A stretch of DNA of 64,000 bases from Epiperipatus broadwayi. Lineage: Eukaryota; Onychophora; Udeonychophora; Euonychophora; Peripatidae. Both the position numbers and the translations under genes were made by a program. Numbering within the stretch: the first letter of the stretch is position 1; each line of letters begins with the position of its first letter. This document shows positions 46,066 to 58,331 of this stretch, piece after piece. Location of the stretch: the NCBI GenBank assembly GCA_028023455.1, contig JAQFVV010012405.1:7357291-7421290 (forward strand), read 5' to 3'. The notes under the pieces were generated by a model. The model did not search any database and was not told the DNA's origin. It saw only the letters and a list, made by a program, of their open reading frames with translations.

Positions 46066-48465
46066 TTTAACTTATATATATATATATATTACTAAATGTA
46101 GATCATCTTTTTTTGTGAGATTTAAATAATGAATAATCATAAATACAGAATTATATTTACATATAATTGTTATAAAGTAATAATTATATATATATTGTAA
46201 AGCTTTATATTCTTTCTTTTATGTCATATCTCCTTTATGCATTGATTAATTTTATAAAATAAATTAATAAATCTACTTTTTTTTAATTCTTTTAACAATG
46301 CCCAATTTAATTTTTCTAATCTAACAATTTTGACTAGCCAATAGTCTTTTTCAGAGTTAATATGTATTGTAACACTAGCAAGAGATATATGTATAAAACT
46401 CATATATATAGCATTATATGTTCCATAATTTTTAAAAAATAATAGTAATAATTCGTTAAGCAGATTTTAAAATGCAAATCTTGTAAGTTTGTCTATCAAT
46501 TTTTATTTTTAAAACAAAGTAATGAAAAAAAAAATCTATCTATCTCTTTTAGTAATAGATTTTTTCTTGCCTATTCTTCAGTGCTAAAATCAGTGTTTGA
46601 AATATTGTGAAGCTGTTGTATATGCTGTATCAACACTCTACTTCAATTATATGCTTTCCAAAAAAGTATAAATAAACTAAAAAGAAGTAATTAAACAAAA
46701 AATAAAAATTTCAAAATTAATACATTTCATAAATTTTATAACATAGCATCAGCCATTTTATCTTCCCACAATGCTGTATTCTCATTTATTAATGTTTTCC
46801 CATCTTGGAATATTGTATGTTAGATATATTTATTAATATTTCTTCCAATTAAGATTGAAAACATATTTTATTTTTTGTATTCATAGGGCACAGTATTTGT
46901 ACAATAATATTGTTTTCTAAGTACAAAGCTAAAAGTTTTATGAAATTTAATAAGAACTGGAAAATATTCCTGTATTGTGCTATATTGTAATGTTCAGCAA
47001 GGTTTATTATGTAAATTGCAAAACCTACTTGGATTTAAACATTTCAAAAACAACTAGAAAGGTTATTGTTTACTAATAGGAAAACCACTATTAACATTTT
47101 TATAGAATGAAAAATATTATAAAACAAAGATGTCATTTAGAGCGTAATTAAAACATTTTAAATCACATGATCACCATTCTTGCATCACATAATTAGCTGT
47201 AATAAAATTCTAACATTTTGCTATATATTTTATTTTTAAAAAAATAAAGATATCATACATGAAGATTTTTATTTTATTTTTTGAGTGAATAAGTGTACCC
47301 ACATACAGTAAATATATATGTAAATATGTTCTCTCAATTTGTTATTAATAATTATATGAATGCTATTACATATGCATATTCTATTGTACAATAAATTTCT
47401 TATATCTATGATTATATTTTATATATAAAATTCCTATTTTCTCTGTTTTCTGATTGGGGAATGTATGTTTGTCTATGAATTGTTTGTTCATAAGGCTATC
47501 ACATGTCACAATTAATTAAAAAAACTATTTTATTATTTATTATGTTAGTCCACATTTTATGCTGCCAAATTCACATATAAAATGTACAGGTAATAATGCT
47601 CTTTCTGGCCAGGCATTTATTTATATAATATCCTTAGTCTAATTTACATTAAATCTTTTAAAAAAATTGTTAAAGGAGCCCTTTAGAAAAATATATCACA
47701 AAAAAAAATGGGCTGAAAGCATGGAAAAAGTAATGCTGTCAAATTCACAAATGGTAGTGGGATGGGCACTACTTTGGCATTTGACTGGCTTCATCTAGCA
47801 TGTTTTGTGGCTCCCAGTAGGATACCTGGAACTACTGATACTGAATGAGCTAGCTTGGCTACTGTTTCTATATTTCACAATAAAGGTTGCCAGCCAACTG
47901 CAGAAACAGCCACAAACACAGATTCATAATTCAGCATTGAGGTGCTCCATGATTTCATGGTCTGTCAATTTTCTAATATAATTCAGATGAATGAAATACT
48001 CAGCAATATTTAATAAGAAAACATATATTTACAAATTTTACATTATATAAATGTGAAGAGAACAAAGATTATAATAATACACATAGATAATCTCCAGATT
48101 TGATGTTCAAAATATAGATATTATTGATAGTTTAGCTTCTTTGAATCATTCAATAACTATAAAGTAAATACCTAAAAGATCTTTCTTATTTTTAAAAATG
48201 ATCAGATTATAAATATGAAAGTCAGACCCAGAAGTAGAGTAAAAACATTGCTACTTTTAAACCTAATGTTAATTAAAACTTTTGCAAATAATGGTTACTT
48301 TTTAAAATTGAATATCAAACAAGTATCATCTTAAACCATTTATTAAAAGATAAATGATATGATGAGAAATTTTCATTGATCAAATCTTCATTCACTATGT
48401 TTTGACTCTATCTCGAGTAATTGTAAAATACAATAAACTGAATATTGAAATTATCTTGTGTTACA
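46066..48465. other. AT-rich DNA, no gene supported
   Basis: It includes a fragment of the long-TIR terminus near 47160 (AATCACATGATCACCATTCTT). The stretch at about 47700-47960 is less AT-rich and has longish open readings on both strands, but nothing recognisable. Confidence 0.45.
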
Positions 48466-48800
48466 TGTAATTGAATACACTGTACAAACTTACACATACC
48501 TGCACATATAATGTAATATATAAGGGATTCAAACTCAGACTTTTATATGACCCTCAACTCTCCATGCCATCTCATATTGCTTACCTACCTGATTATACAC
48601 ATGTTGAAAAGATGAATAATCACCAATATACATATTTCATGCTAAAACAGCAATCATCAGTTGGTCTAGATTAGTATCTTCACACATATATACAATCAAT
48701 GCTCAGCTTTATATTAAGATAGTCAATCTTCATGGTGTAATGGACATGCTTCAAAACTACTCCAACCCACAACTCTTCAGCCGTCCATTTGGTAAGTTTA
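48466..48800 (-). repeat. tRNA-box-carrying repeat
   Basis: Matches 38011..38350 throughout, including the box B region on the minus strand (GAGTTTGAATCCC, one change). The open frame 48471..48674 is repeat-derived. Confidence 0.75.
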
Positions 48801-49595
48801 CTTAGTTCTTAGAAAAGTGTATAATGCTTAGAAAGGTTTTGGCATATTAAGACGAATATGATCAGCAATAAGGTAAATAGACTTTATTTCAGTAATGATT
48901 ATAAAAGACATTAAGGAGCCTAAGAAATAAATCAAAAGACAGATCATTCTGGGAAATTGCTATTTACATTATTACCACGATATTAATACTCAATTTGTAT
49001 ATATTATAATCATGTGAACTTAGCCAAGTATAAAATTCTTCTAAGTCGAGTTATATTGGCTCAAATAAAGATACACTCTAAAAACTTTAAAGTAATTAAA
49101 TAAAACTCTCTTGATTGCAAATGTTTTTGGATAAAAGTTTATTTACTTTAAAGTCATTCACAGAATTGAAAGATTTGTAAAATTATGCACATTTTAAATG
49201 TATAGCTTGGTTATTCTACAGAAGCTTAAGAAATAAATTTTAAAATAGATTGTGTATTCTTTGATTTTAAAAAATATTAATTTTAGAGGGGTTCAAAATA
49301 AACAACTTGCACTTTCGTGTAAAGAAATAAAGAACAAAACGAATATATGGTTACTAAGTTGCATAAAATATACTTAGTTCTCAAAACTTGGTAACAAATT
49401 TTTGAACTTAAGAAAAAAAATTGATTTTATAAATCCATTTGATTATTTAAAAGTAAGTCATTGTTGATTTTCTAGAATTAAAAACATTAGCACACGTATC
49501 AATTTAAATAACCCCAAAAGATAAATTTTATAATTATTCTTTAGAAAAAGAAAAAAGTTTTAATAATTTCATCTAGAAAATAATGATTACTTCAG
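48801..49595. other. AT-rich DNA, no gene seen
   Basis: Nothing supportable. Confidence 0.5.
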
Positions 49596-50315
49596 ATGTG
49601 ATGTGATGTACTGCAGCTACTCCTTAAACGAAGTCAAGAATCTCTCAGCAATTATACCAAGAAAAACTTGTTAGCTACTTAATTCTACATTCCCCAGTCT
49701 AATTTCACCCCTATTCTGCTCCATCCCATTTCTACAACATAATCTTTGTCAACTCTACAGCCTTTATATCTAAATCTCCCTTATCTTTTTCCAACCCAGC
49801 ATAAAAACTAATAATCTACTTTCTGTATAATCACTTTTTTCATATTTATTTTTCCATAACTTCATTATATGTGCCCTTTCTGTTTTCAAGCAGTTACATT
49901 CAATTAACAAAAAAAATAAATCACCCACATTTTCCCATTTACTTGTATATTCTCTTGTTGCTAAAGATCCTGTTCGAGCCTTAAACAATATACTACTTTC
50001 CTTACTATTATCATAAATTAACTCACACCTAATATTCTGTTTATTTCTATATATATTTAAACTCTTTTTACTCTCCATACTAGTTCTCCATCTCTCTAAC
50101 TCCCTATTCTTTATTAGTAAATCTATTCTTTTATCCCATTCCTTACCACTATAACACTCAACAATCCTCATAACACAATCATCAGATCTTTTATACAAAT
50201 ATACAGATATAAATTCTTTATCCAAATCTTTTGCATACCGCATTACTTTTCTCACCCATCTTATTACCTGCCCTTTACTCATAACCCAATTAAATACTAT
50301 TTTAGCTATTCTTTT
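49596..50315 (-). pseudogene. CATCA-tailed LINE, best-preserved 3' fragment
   Basis: The minus strand has a 170-residue open frame (50282..49770) that is the C-terminal part of a LINE ORF2. It contains MRYAKDLDKEFISVYLYKRS, RCELIYDNSKESSILFKART, GSLATREYTSKWENVGDLFF, then LLIECNCLKTERAHIMKLWK. The first cysteine pair of the Cys/His motif (FCKLCKEG in the 13-kb copy) is lost here through a deletion joining DLFF to LLIEC. The 3' UTR and a GATGTGATGTGATG tail (reverse of CATCA) follow at 49596. It is a 5'-truncated, dead copy. Confidence 0.85.
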
Positions 50316-50350
50316 GTGATGTGATGTATTATGGCTTCTCCTTAAACGCT
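50316..50350 (-). repeat. Stub of a second CATCA-tailed LINE 3' end
   Basis: GTGATGTGATGTATTATGGC.. followed by TTCTCCTTAAACGC is the extreme 3' end of the same LINE family, immediately beyond the larger copy. It is a roughly 35-bp insertion that truncated almost at once, or part of a rearranged tandem. Confidence 0.7.
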
Positions 50351-51479
50351 TGAGAAATTAATGACATCAGCACACATTAAGAATAAATTGAGAAAATCAA
50401 GCGATGATTTGATAGTATTGCTTTAAATTATCATAAAAAAATCATTACGATAAAAACAAAATATATGTATATATACAGGAAAAAGAACAGAATTCAATTA
50501 TTATTTTAGACTAATTCCATTAATATAACAATGACTTTGACTTCTGGCTTATTAGTTCACATTTTAGCTCAGTAAGACAAAAGTTCTCAGGTTTGATTCC
50601 AGATGATATGATGTATTTGATATCTAATTGTTTGCTAAAATTATTCTATAACAATCAGTTTGGTTCTTTGGATTAAATTGTGAAATATAAGAAGTCATAA
50701 CATGTTTCCAAGGAAAATAATTCTCTATGCGAAAAAACTAATATTGAAAATAAACCCATCCTCACACATCAACTAGCTAATATAGGGCGAAAACCGGTTC
50801 AATTGTGTTGAACTATTATTATTCATAATTTAAACAAAAAAAAAATATTATTTTTTAATTTAATTTTTTAAATCACACTACATTCGTTTGGTGATATGAT
50901 TGCAAAATGTCACAAAAAATGGTTGCAGATATTTTTTAAGCTCAAGCTGTTTAAAATTTACCAATTAAAAATTATTTACAAATTGTATCTATTGCATTTC
51001 AGATGAAAAGAGATAAAACAATGGTAATTTTCACTTTGTGTTGGTATCTTAATGTGTATATATAATTTTAAAATATTTGTATCACAGGTTCATTTAATTC
51101 ATAGTATATATTAAAAAATATATTCTATACAGAATTCTTTTTTTATGTTAATTATTTTTGTTAAAGTAATAATGTGTATGTAACACTTTTGAATTAAAAT
51201 GTATTATAAATACGTACATATTGTTAAAAAATATTGTGTAATATATATATAATAATTTAAACATATAAATATATTAGGTATCTACAGAAACCAAATAGCA
51301 TTTATACAAATCTGAATCCTAAAAAAAATTCCAAAATAAAGAATATATATATTAAAAAAGAAATATATATATATATAAAATTTATTTTGAGAAACAAACT
51401 GGAGAAGGGTAATCCTAAATATATATACAAATAATGCAAAATAATTACTTCAATATAGTCTTAGTATTGAATTAAAAAA
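50351..51479. other. AT-rich DNA, possible SINE at 50540
   Basis: At about 50565-50610, TTTAGCTCAGTAAGAC and CTCAGGTTTGATTCCAG look like degenerate box A and box B of a tRNA-derived SINE. The rest is AT-rich with nothing supportable. Confidence 0.4.
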
Positions 51480-52060
51480 AACTAATTGATGAAAATTATA
51501 GGGATTTGAACACAGACTTTTAAGTTCCTTTTAGCTATCCACTCTATCTCATACAACTGATACACATGATTACACATATGTGAAAAATATAAATGATCTC
51601 TAATATGTGTATTTTGTGTTGAATCAGCATTCACCAGTTGATCCAGATCATCATCTCCCACACACACATATATATAATCAGTGCTGTTTATATTAAGATA
51701 GCAAACCATCAAACTTTAATGGACAGGCTTCAATTTATTCCACCCTTGAACTTTTACCTATCCATACCATTGAAAATCTGGTAATGGAATGCCCAAATCC
51801 CTAGTTGATGCCAATATTATTGTCATATCCATGTTGACTTTAAGTCACTCTGATGTCTCATATATAGAACCTTGTTTATTTAAATACACAGAAGAGGGAT
51901 GGGCAGGATACAGGCTAAATCTGTAATATTTGAATACAAATATAATTTATATACTTGATCATTTATATTTTTCACGTGTAGGGTCATGTGTATCAGTTGT
52001 ATGAGAAAGAGTGGACCTTGAAAGTCTAAGTTCAAATCCCCTATAATTACATCTAAACTC
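51480..52060. repeat. tRNA-box-carrying repeat, two copies facing each other
   Basis: 51480 to about 51900 is a minus-strand copy resembling 38011..38480, including the far part (GACAGGCTTCAA.., AAATCTGGTAATGGAATGCC). About 51950-52060 is a plus-strand fragment with TGAAAGTCTAAGTTCAAATC (box B). The short minus-strand frames here are repeat-derived. Confidence 0.7.
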
Positions 52061-52959
52061 CAAGTATATACATTATACTTGTATAATAATTGATAAAAAG
52101 TAAAACGTCTGCATTTATACCTCAATTTACAGCAATAAGTGTATATTAAATAAAACAATTTTTTTTCGACTCAAGTTCCAATTTTAGTGATTTTTTTTTT
52201 TTGTTCGCTGAAATACAATTCAATTCTTTTATTTAGTAGGTTTATATAAATTAAAAATAAGCAAAAAAGAATTCATGCACAAAATGTGTATTTTTTTTTT
52301 TTAAAAAAAAAATCTTTATCCATGGCAATATTTTAAACAATAGCAAAGAGTAAATCAAATACAGATGTAAGACCAAATGAAATTCTAAAGACAAATATAT
52401 TCATGGCAGTCTAAATTGAATCACGTTTCAGCACAAAAAGAAAAAAAAATGACTGAAATTGAAACTGGACATGGTAAAGGTAGAATCGATAAAAAATGAA
52501 ATGATAACATTTATTGTTGAATTTTCAACTATAAAAAATATATTAAATATTAACCCTTTGCTTATCTTTGTTTCATACACATTTCATGTGTGTATTACCT
52601 CTTGCTTTATTTTATTTAATACACATTTTTATTGTAAATACATTATTTTTTTCATTCTACCTAATATATGCTTGTAGCTGTAAATTCAAGAATAAATGCA
52701 TGCATTTTGCTTGATTAAATGTACTATATAGTTTCATCAAGCAAAAAATTATACACTTTAGGAGCATTGCGAAATATGTAAAGCTTCTTATTAAAAAATG
52801 TCAATGTCCAGATGTCAAAAGTCCAAAAAAAAATGCACTTAATGATTACTGGACATAATGTTGTAGCATTCACACAATATGGAATGTGGCAAAATGCATA
52901 AATTTTAATAACTTGAAAACTAAAAGTATTTTTAATTAATCTGAAAAAATAGTAAAATT
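52061..52959. other. AT-rich DNA, no gene seen
   Basis: T- and A-runs. The frame 52459..52677 has a hydrophobic, low-complexity sequence without a recognisable domain. Confidence 0.5.
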
Positions 52960-53312
52960 AATATAAACTGAGCACTGATTATATATACATGTGGAAGATG
53001 ATGATCTGGACCAACTGATGAGTGCGGGTTTTTTCAGCATGAAAAACATATATTGGAAATCATTTATCTTTTTTACATATGTGTGATTATGTGTATCAGT
53101 TGTATGAGATAGATTGGATAGCTAAAAGGAACTTGAATCCCCTATTATTTTCATCAATTAGTTTTTTTTAATTCAATACTAAGACTGATGAGTGCTGGCT
53201 TGGCACGAAATGCATCTTGGAAGTCATTCAACTTTCATTGTATCTTTATTTATATGAAGAATAAAAAAAAGAGGAAGTATGGAGATTATTAAAATAATTG
53301 ATAAGATAATAC
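52960..53312 (+). repeat. tRNA-box-carrying repeat, degraded
   Basis: GGACCAACTGATGAGTGCGGG.. to ..GATAGCTAAAAGGAACTTGAATCCCC, with the box region internally deleted. It continues with a block at about 53185-53312 that is repeated directly at about 53585-53712 (ATGAGTGCTGG.., TTTATTTATATGAAGAATA.., GATTATTAAAATAATTGATA). Confidence 0.65.
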
Positions 53313-53384
53313 GCCTACGAGAAGGAAAGTGAAAAGCCATGTGTGTGTGTGTGTGTAAAAAATCAGATATAATAATTTTTAACT

Positions 53385-53530
53385 TGGATTAAAGTTTATA
53401 TCTGTGCTAGAGAAAAACTCTAGTTTAATAAATGATTAATAATAAACAAGTAGTTACGTTCATCAAAAATGTACGAAGTCGAGGTTGCGAATGGAGCAAA
53501 TTTGGCAGTTGTAAATAAAGATGTGACAAT
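53385..53530. repeat. Dispersed repeat F, copy 3
   Basis: It matches 16985..17135 over CTCTAGTTTAATAAATGATT.. and CATCAAAAATGTACGAAGTC..GGCAGTTGTAAAT. A simple (TG)n tract lies just before it at about 53340..53356. Confidence 0.6.
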
Positions 53531-53584
53531 TCACCATAGATAAATACTCTTCGTGTAATAAAGATATATATGAGAGCTGGTGAC

Positions 53585-53712
53585 CTGGGCCAACTGATGA
53601 GAGCTGTATCAGCATGAAATGCATCTTGGGTCACTTGTCTTTTATTGTATCTTTATTTATATGAAGAATAGAAAAGAAAGAGGAAGTATAGAGATTATTA
53701 AAATAATTGATA
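53585..53712. repeat. Second copy of the 53.2-kb direct repeat
   Basis: About 130 bp matching 53185..53312, in the same orientation, 400 bp away. This is a local duplication or two copies of one interspersed repeat. Confidence 0.65.
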
Positions 53713-53935
53713 AAATAGATAAGCTGTGATTAGATTACAGAAAACTAATTAATAAAGTGTATTGCTATGAAGATTAACAAAAAAATAACAACAGTAAATA
53801 ATTTCAAAGAATAGAGCAGTACTATTAAAAAATGGATTAAGCAGAAAAGGGGGAGAGAGTCCTGCAACACAGATGAAGAAGAATCAAGAGTAAGAACCTG
53901 GACTGGCCTTCATACCCAGTTTAATACCTGCTGGA
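53713..53935 (+). repeat. Inverted repeat flanking the gypsy fragment, left arm
   Basis: It is inverted relative to 55399..55616 (for example CCTGGACTGGCCTTCATAC here and its reverse complement GTATGAAGGCTAGTCCAGG there). The two arms enclose the integrase fragment. True LTRs would be direct repeats, so this is not a normal LTR pair. Confidence 0.75.
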
Positions 53936-54399
53936 GATACTGAAAAGGAATCTAATCAAACTTAGAGGCCACCCTTAATATTTATTACTGTTTATTATGC
54001 CTAAGGGCTTGTATTTAATGTTAAAGACAATTATATATTTATATACATAAATGTTACATATATTTTGTAAGATATTGATATTAAGAGTTAAAATAATTTA
54101 CTAACTAAATATAATTCAAACATATGAGTTTTTTCACTCATTTATAATATGTTATTTGATTCGTACTCTTAGTTATAGTCACAATTGCATTAATAGTTCT
54201 GAATCTAAACATAGCATATTAATTTGGTAAACTGAAAGGGTAAATAGTATGCTAGGTGGACTCAAGAAACAATAGAACACCAGACAATTATGAGCTAGAT
54301 TAAAGAAGTATGTCACAGTCAATGACCTCATTACTTAAATAAATTTTTATAGTATGCATCAACATTTATCAACAAAAAAAGTTGCATAGCAATGGGTGA

Positions 54400-55310
54400 T
54401 ATGATATTAATTTCAACTGTAAATCACTAAAATACTAGAAATACTTCATCAAGGGTACCTGCATGTGGTTAGAGCAAACAGCCTTAACCCACAGGTACAT
54501 ATATTGGCCAGAAATGGGTGCAGACATTAGAAACATTTATTAGGAAATGCAAAGCCTGTCAATCTACAGCAAATGCAACTTAAAAGAAATTTATATAATG
54601 GCCAAAAAACAGGTAGACTGTATTATTATGTGCATATAGATTATGCAGGCCCAGTAAATGGTATTTTTATTTTATTTTAGATGCTGCCTCCAAGTGATCA
54701 GAATATAAACTAGCAAAGGATATGAGTGCAGCAGAAACCACTTGCATTTTATATGAAATATTTTCATATTATGAATAACCGAAAGTCTTAGAGTCAGACA
54801 ATGGGACTAGATTAATTTCAAAAAAGTAAAATTACTCTTAGATGAGTGGGTAGTGAAGCATATTCATGATCTCCACATGACCCAGAATCCAATGGGATCA
54901 CAAAAAAAAGCATTCCAGCATTTGAAGTTAGTTTTAAACAAAGTAAACCACATTGACCTAGATGAAGCATTAAATATGATAATGATATACCCATACATTG
55001 CACCCTCCTTAACTATTGATAAATCACCTGCAGTATTGGCAGGAAGTCATGTAAGAAGTTATCCATTCTTGTGCAGAAGAAAGGAAAACCAACAGCAAAC
55101 TATGAGAATATCTACACTGCTAGAGAGAAATGATGGGTGCACAACAATCCATGTAGGAGATGGATAAAAGGAAAAATAACCAAAATTATTTCAGACCAAA
55201 TAGTGGAAATATAAACAACATCAGGAGTACATTATCATCAGCTTGTAAATCACATCTGGAAAATTGGATGCTTGATGATGATATTATGACTCCTTGACAG
55301 GGTATCATCC
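54400..55310 (+). pseudogene. Ty3/gypsy-type integrase remnant
   Basis: Across shifted frames the canonical integrase order is visible. First is an H2C2 zinc-binding region (LHQGYLHVVRA, YIYWPEMGADIRN, KCKACQST). Next are the first catalytic Asp in HIDYAGPVNG (about 54640-54670), then DAASK-SEYKLAKDMSAAET and the second Asp in VLESDNGTRLIS (about 54786-54820). A remnant of the third acidic region follows (MTQNPMGSQKKAFQHLK, where the usual NG-A/E-R has decayed to MGSQKKA). Last is a C-terminal stretch DGC..VGDG then WIKGKITKII. Integrase joins retrotransposon DNA into the genome. Multiple stops and frameshifts make this dead. The 104-residue frame at 54853..55167 is part of it. No RT or gag is present. 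Confidence 0.8.
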
Positions 55311-55398
55311 AGAACTGAAGCTAAAGCAGATAAAAAATTATGCAGACACACCTAAGAATAAATTTGATGAAAGCCACAATATAGAAATTAGTCTGGGG

Positions 55399-55616
55399 AT
55401 TAAACTGTGTATGAAGGCTAGTCCAGGTCCTTCTCCTTGATTCTTCTTCACCCACATTGCAGGTCTCTTCCCTTTTTCTGATTAATGCATTTTTTTAATA
55501 GTTCTACTCATTTGTGCTTTAAAATCATTTAATTTTACTATTTTTAGTTAATCCTCATAGCAATTCATTTTATTACTTAATTTTCTGTAATCTAATCACA
55601 ATTTATCTATTTTCAC
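55399..55616 (-). repeat. Inverted repeat flanking the gypsy fragment, right arm
   Basis: Partner of 53713..53935. Just before it, GATGAAAGCCACAATATAG..TAGTCTGGGGAT (about 55366-55400) resembles an interior block of the long-TIR family. Confidence 0.75.
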
Positions 55617-55660
55617 ATTTTAAATAAATATTTTAATTTTATTAATTGTTTGGATTAATT

Positions 55661-55671
55661 AAAAATACTTT
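55661..55671. repeat. Target-site duplication, left copy
   Basis: AAAAATACTTT is repeated exactly at 55923..55933. Confidence 0.7.
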
Positions 55672-55922
55672 AAAACCCTTGAACATCACATGGTCACCAT
55701 TCTTTATCCTTACACAAGCTGTTTACACAGAGACAAAACTCTCCATAGAGTAGCACTATTCACTGCATAATCAATGGATGCAGGAAGGTTTGAACATAAA
55801 ATCCCTATCTAGTGGATGACTAGGCACTAGATAGGGATTTTATCCACAAACCTTCCTGCATCTATTGATTATTCTGGCTTGCATTGAGTGGTGCTACTCT
55901 ATGTAGAGTTTTGCCTCTGTGT
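55672..55922. mobile_element. Long-TIR foldback element, hairpin copy
   Basis: A nearly complete fold-back. GACAAAACTCTCCATAGAGT..TGCAGGAAGGTTTG..ATCCCTATCTAGT is followed by its reverse complement. The left terminus is GAACATCACATGGTCACC and the right ends GTTTTGCCTCTGTGT. An 11-bp duplication flanks it. Confidence 0.8.
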
Positions 55923-55933
55923 AAAAATACTTT

Positions 55934-57690
55934 TAGTTTTCAAGTTATTAAAATTTATGCATGCATGCATTTTGCCATCTATGCTAATATTCATCACAAA
56001 CTTTAAACAAGTCTCAGATATTTAGAGCTTGATAAAAATTTCATTAATATTTATAGCTTAATTATTTGCTCACGCAAAATCACACATTACTGACTGCATT
56101 TGTAGAGTAATAGAATCTAAAGCTCAAATGCCCATGAATTGTAATTCCAGTCCGGTAACTCGTGATAATCATTAATCGATTACCTAGCAAGCAATAAACT
56201 ATTCTTATACACATATTAATATAAGGAAAGCAATTACAAATTACCAGTCAGTAAATTATAAACGACTTCAAATATTTTAAATTTGATAAAAATTTTAATG
56301 AAAGTATCAAGATTTTATTCTTTTTTTCCTTTGTTTCATTTGTCAAAGCAATAATTACTAAGGGCATAATGATTTAATTAATATAAATTTAATACTTCCT
56401 TTGACGCAAAGGAAAAGAATACACTTAAAATGAATGAGATTCATAAAGCAAAAATTCAGGGAATATATTTTTTCATCTTAAAAAAAAAAAAATCTATATT
56501 AAAAATAATTATTTTATAAATTCTCATTTCCATTTATGGTTCAAGGCCTTCTAGTACAATCAAGAAAAAAAGAAAGAACTGATCAGTTGTCACGTGACAT
56601 GCGAGCGTTACAGTCACAATTATAAGTTTACATTTAAATATATAAAAATTTCTTCATATGTTTGACATATAAATTTAGAAATCGAAAATAAATGTAAAAT
56701 GATTAAGTAGCTATATGAAATAAAATTTATGACAACCCTTTTATAAGATTGTTTTTTAATTGAAGTATTAAAATGTATAATTAAAATTTATTACAAATAA
56801 ATTTAAAAACTGTTATTACATTTAAAAATGATTATAATAATTGTTACAATATTTTAATTACAAACGCATCTGAAACAAATATAACAACAACATAAGAGAA
56901 AAAAACGTCAAAAAAATAAAGGTCTACCATAGGCTATATGCCCGTGGGAATATATCACCTCCCTTCAATAGCGATATTTTATTTGAAATAAATAAAAACG
57001 TTGCTGAAGAACCTTTAATGAGTAACCTAAACATTTTTATTACATTATTTACAAAACAATCATATAAAAATAATTCACCTTATACAAGACATAATGAATA
57101 TGCATTTGAAAACAAACGCTAAAACAGCTAACATTTTTAATTAACCTTGAATTTCTAAACATATATACACACATACACATAATGTTACATACATATGTAC
57201 ATAAATATATACATATACATGTGTACACGTTGTGTATACTTACACGCATATATGTATATAATGGCTTTAGGTAACCAATATTGCTTATTACAAAAAATCT
57301 ACTATATTTACTTTCTAAAACATTTTTGAAATAATACTTTAAAGTGTAATGTTTTTTTTCTTTTTTTAGAAAATTAGAAAAAAGACTTTTTTATAAAAAA
57401 TTTCGTTAATAATTTACATTCTGTGGCGCATTTTGTGAATTGTTAATAAGAAAGACTTAACTGATAATGTTGAAAATATTATTTATCAAAAATTTTAAAA
57501 ACGTAAATAAGCTTATTTTTAAACTAAAGTCTGAGATATTATTTAACTATATTACTGATATGTATACATATTACAATAGAATATTACAGATATGTAACAC
57601 ATGGAGAGAGAAACTGTCCAAATGTTATATATATACATGTGTGTATGTGTACGTTTGGGGTGAAATCTTTCTTTGCCTTCAAAATTATTT
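55934..57690. other. AT-rich DNA downstream of the thrombospondin gene
   Basis: No gene is seen. The frame 57049..57249 is simple-sequence-like (ACATATACAT type). Confidence 0.5.
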
Positions 57691-57714
57691 GTATAATAAG
57701 TTTTCCAGCATCAG

Positions 57715-57720
57715 TTTATT
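57715..57720 (-). promoter_or_regulatory. Candidate poly(A) signal of the thrombospondin gene
   Basis: AATAAA on the minus strand, 400 bases past the TAG stop at 58121. It is the first canonical hexamer I find downstream. It is plausible, but AT-rich DNA makes chance matches common. Confidence 0.35.
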
Positions 57721-58120
57721 TGTATATAATATATTTTAATTCCAAAAATATGTAATTAAAAAAAAAAAAAACAATAATAAGAAATTAAGACTTGACTAAT
57801 GGTTTGTTCAGCCACTTCAAAAACACCTTTACTTTAAAAAAAAGAAAAAGAAAATGGGATACATTTAAGATAGTCTTAATTTTTTTTTTACATACATATA
57901 TTTTTCTATAAAAGTCAAGCATTGTTCAAAGTTTCATCACTGTACATATATAAAAAATTACATTTATAACAGTACATGTGTCAACACACATCAGTACACA
58001 CACATATATTTGTCTATTCACATCTTTCATTTCCACTGGACCAATAGTGTTCTAACGTTCTATTCTTAGCAAAAATTATTATTATTTTACATTTTGTTTT
58101 TGTTTTTTTGGTGCTACGTT

Positions 58121-58191
58121 CTAAAGGGGTGGAAGATTATCGTTGACCCGAGATGAAAAAGATCCTAACCCCACAAATTTTGGAATGTCCT
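58121..58191 (-). CDS. Thrombospondin, terminal coding exon
   Basis: Last coding piece of a thrombospondin gene. The acceptor on the minus strand is a pyrimidine tract ending TTTTTTTCAG just above 58191. The exon opens with AG, which completes a split Glu codon with the G ending the upstream exon, so the protein continues YRCN-E-DIPKFVGLGSFSSRVNDN and ends LPPL then TAG at 58121..58123. Thrombospondins are secreted, calcium-binding extracellular-matrix glycoproteins. In the subgroup B forms (TSP3, 4, 5) I recall YRCND-IPED at this point, so the IP after the cysteine fits the family. The remaining tail is lineage-specific. The exon was identified by phase, splice sites and adjacency, since the tail alone is too short to prove it. 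Confidence 0.82.
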
Positions 58192-58331
58192 CTGAAAAAA
58201 AGAAAGTTAATTAATATATAATTAAAAAGTCATATAATGATCATTCAGAAAATAAGAATCATTTGTCAATAACAAAATGAAAACAATTTAATATATATAT
58301 GATTACTAATATTTCATCTATGTTAATTTGG

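Noticed and set aside
53713-55616. A complete LTR retrotransposon with LTRs at both ends
   Set aside because: The flanking repeats are inverted, and no gag, protease or RT can be read between them.
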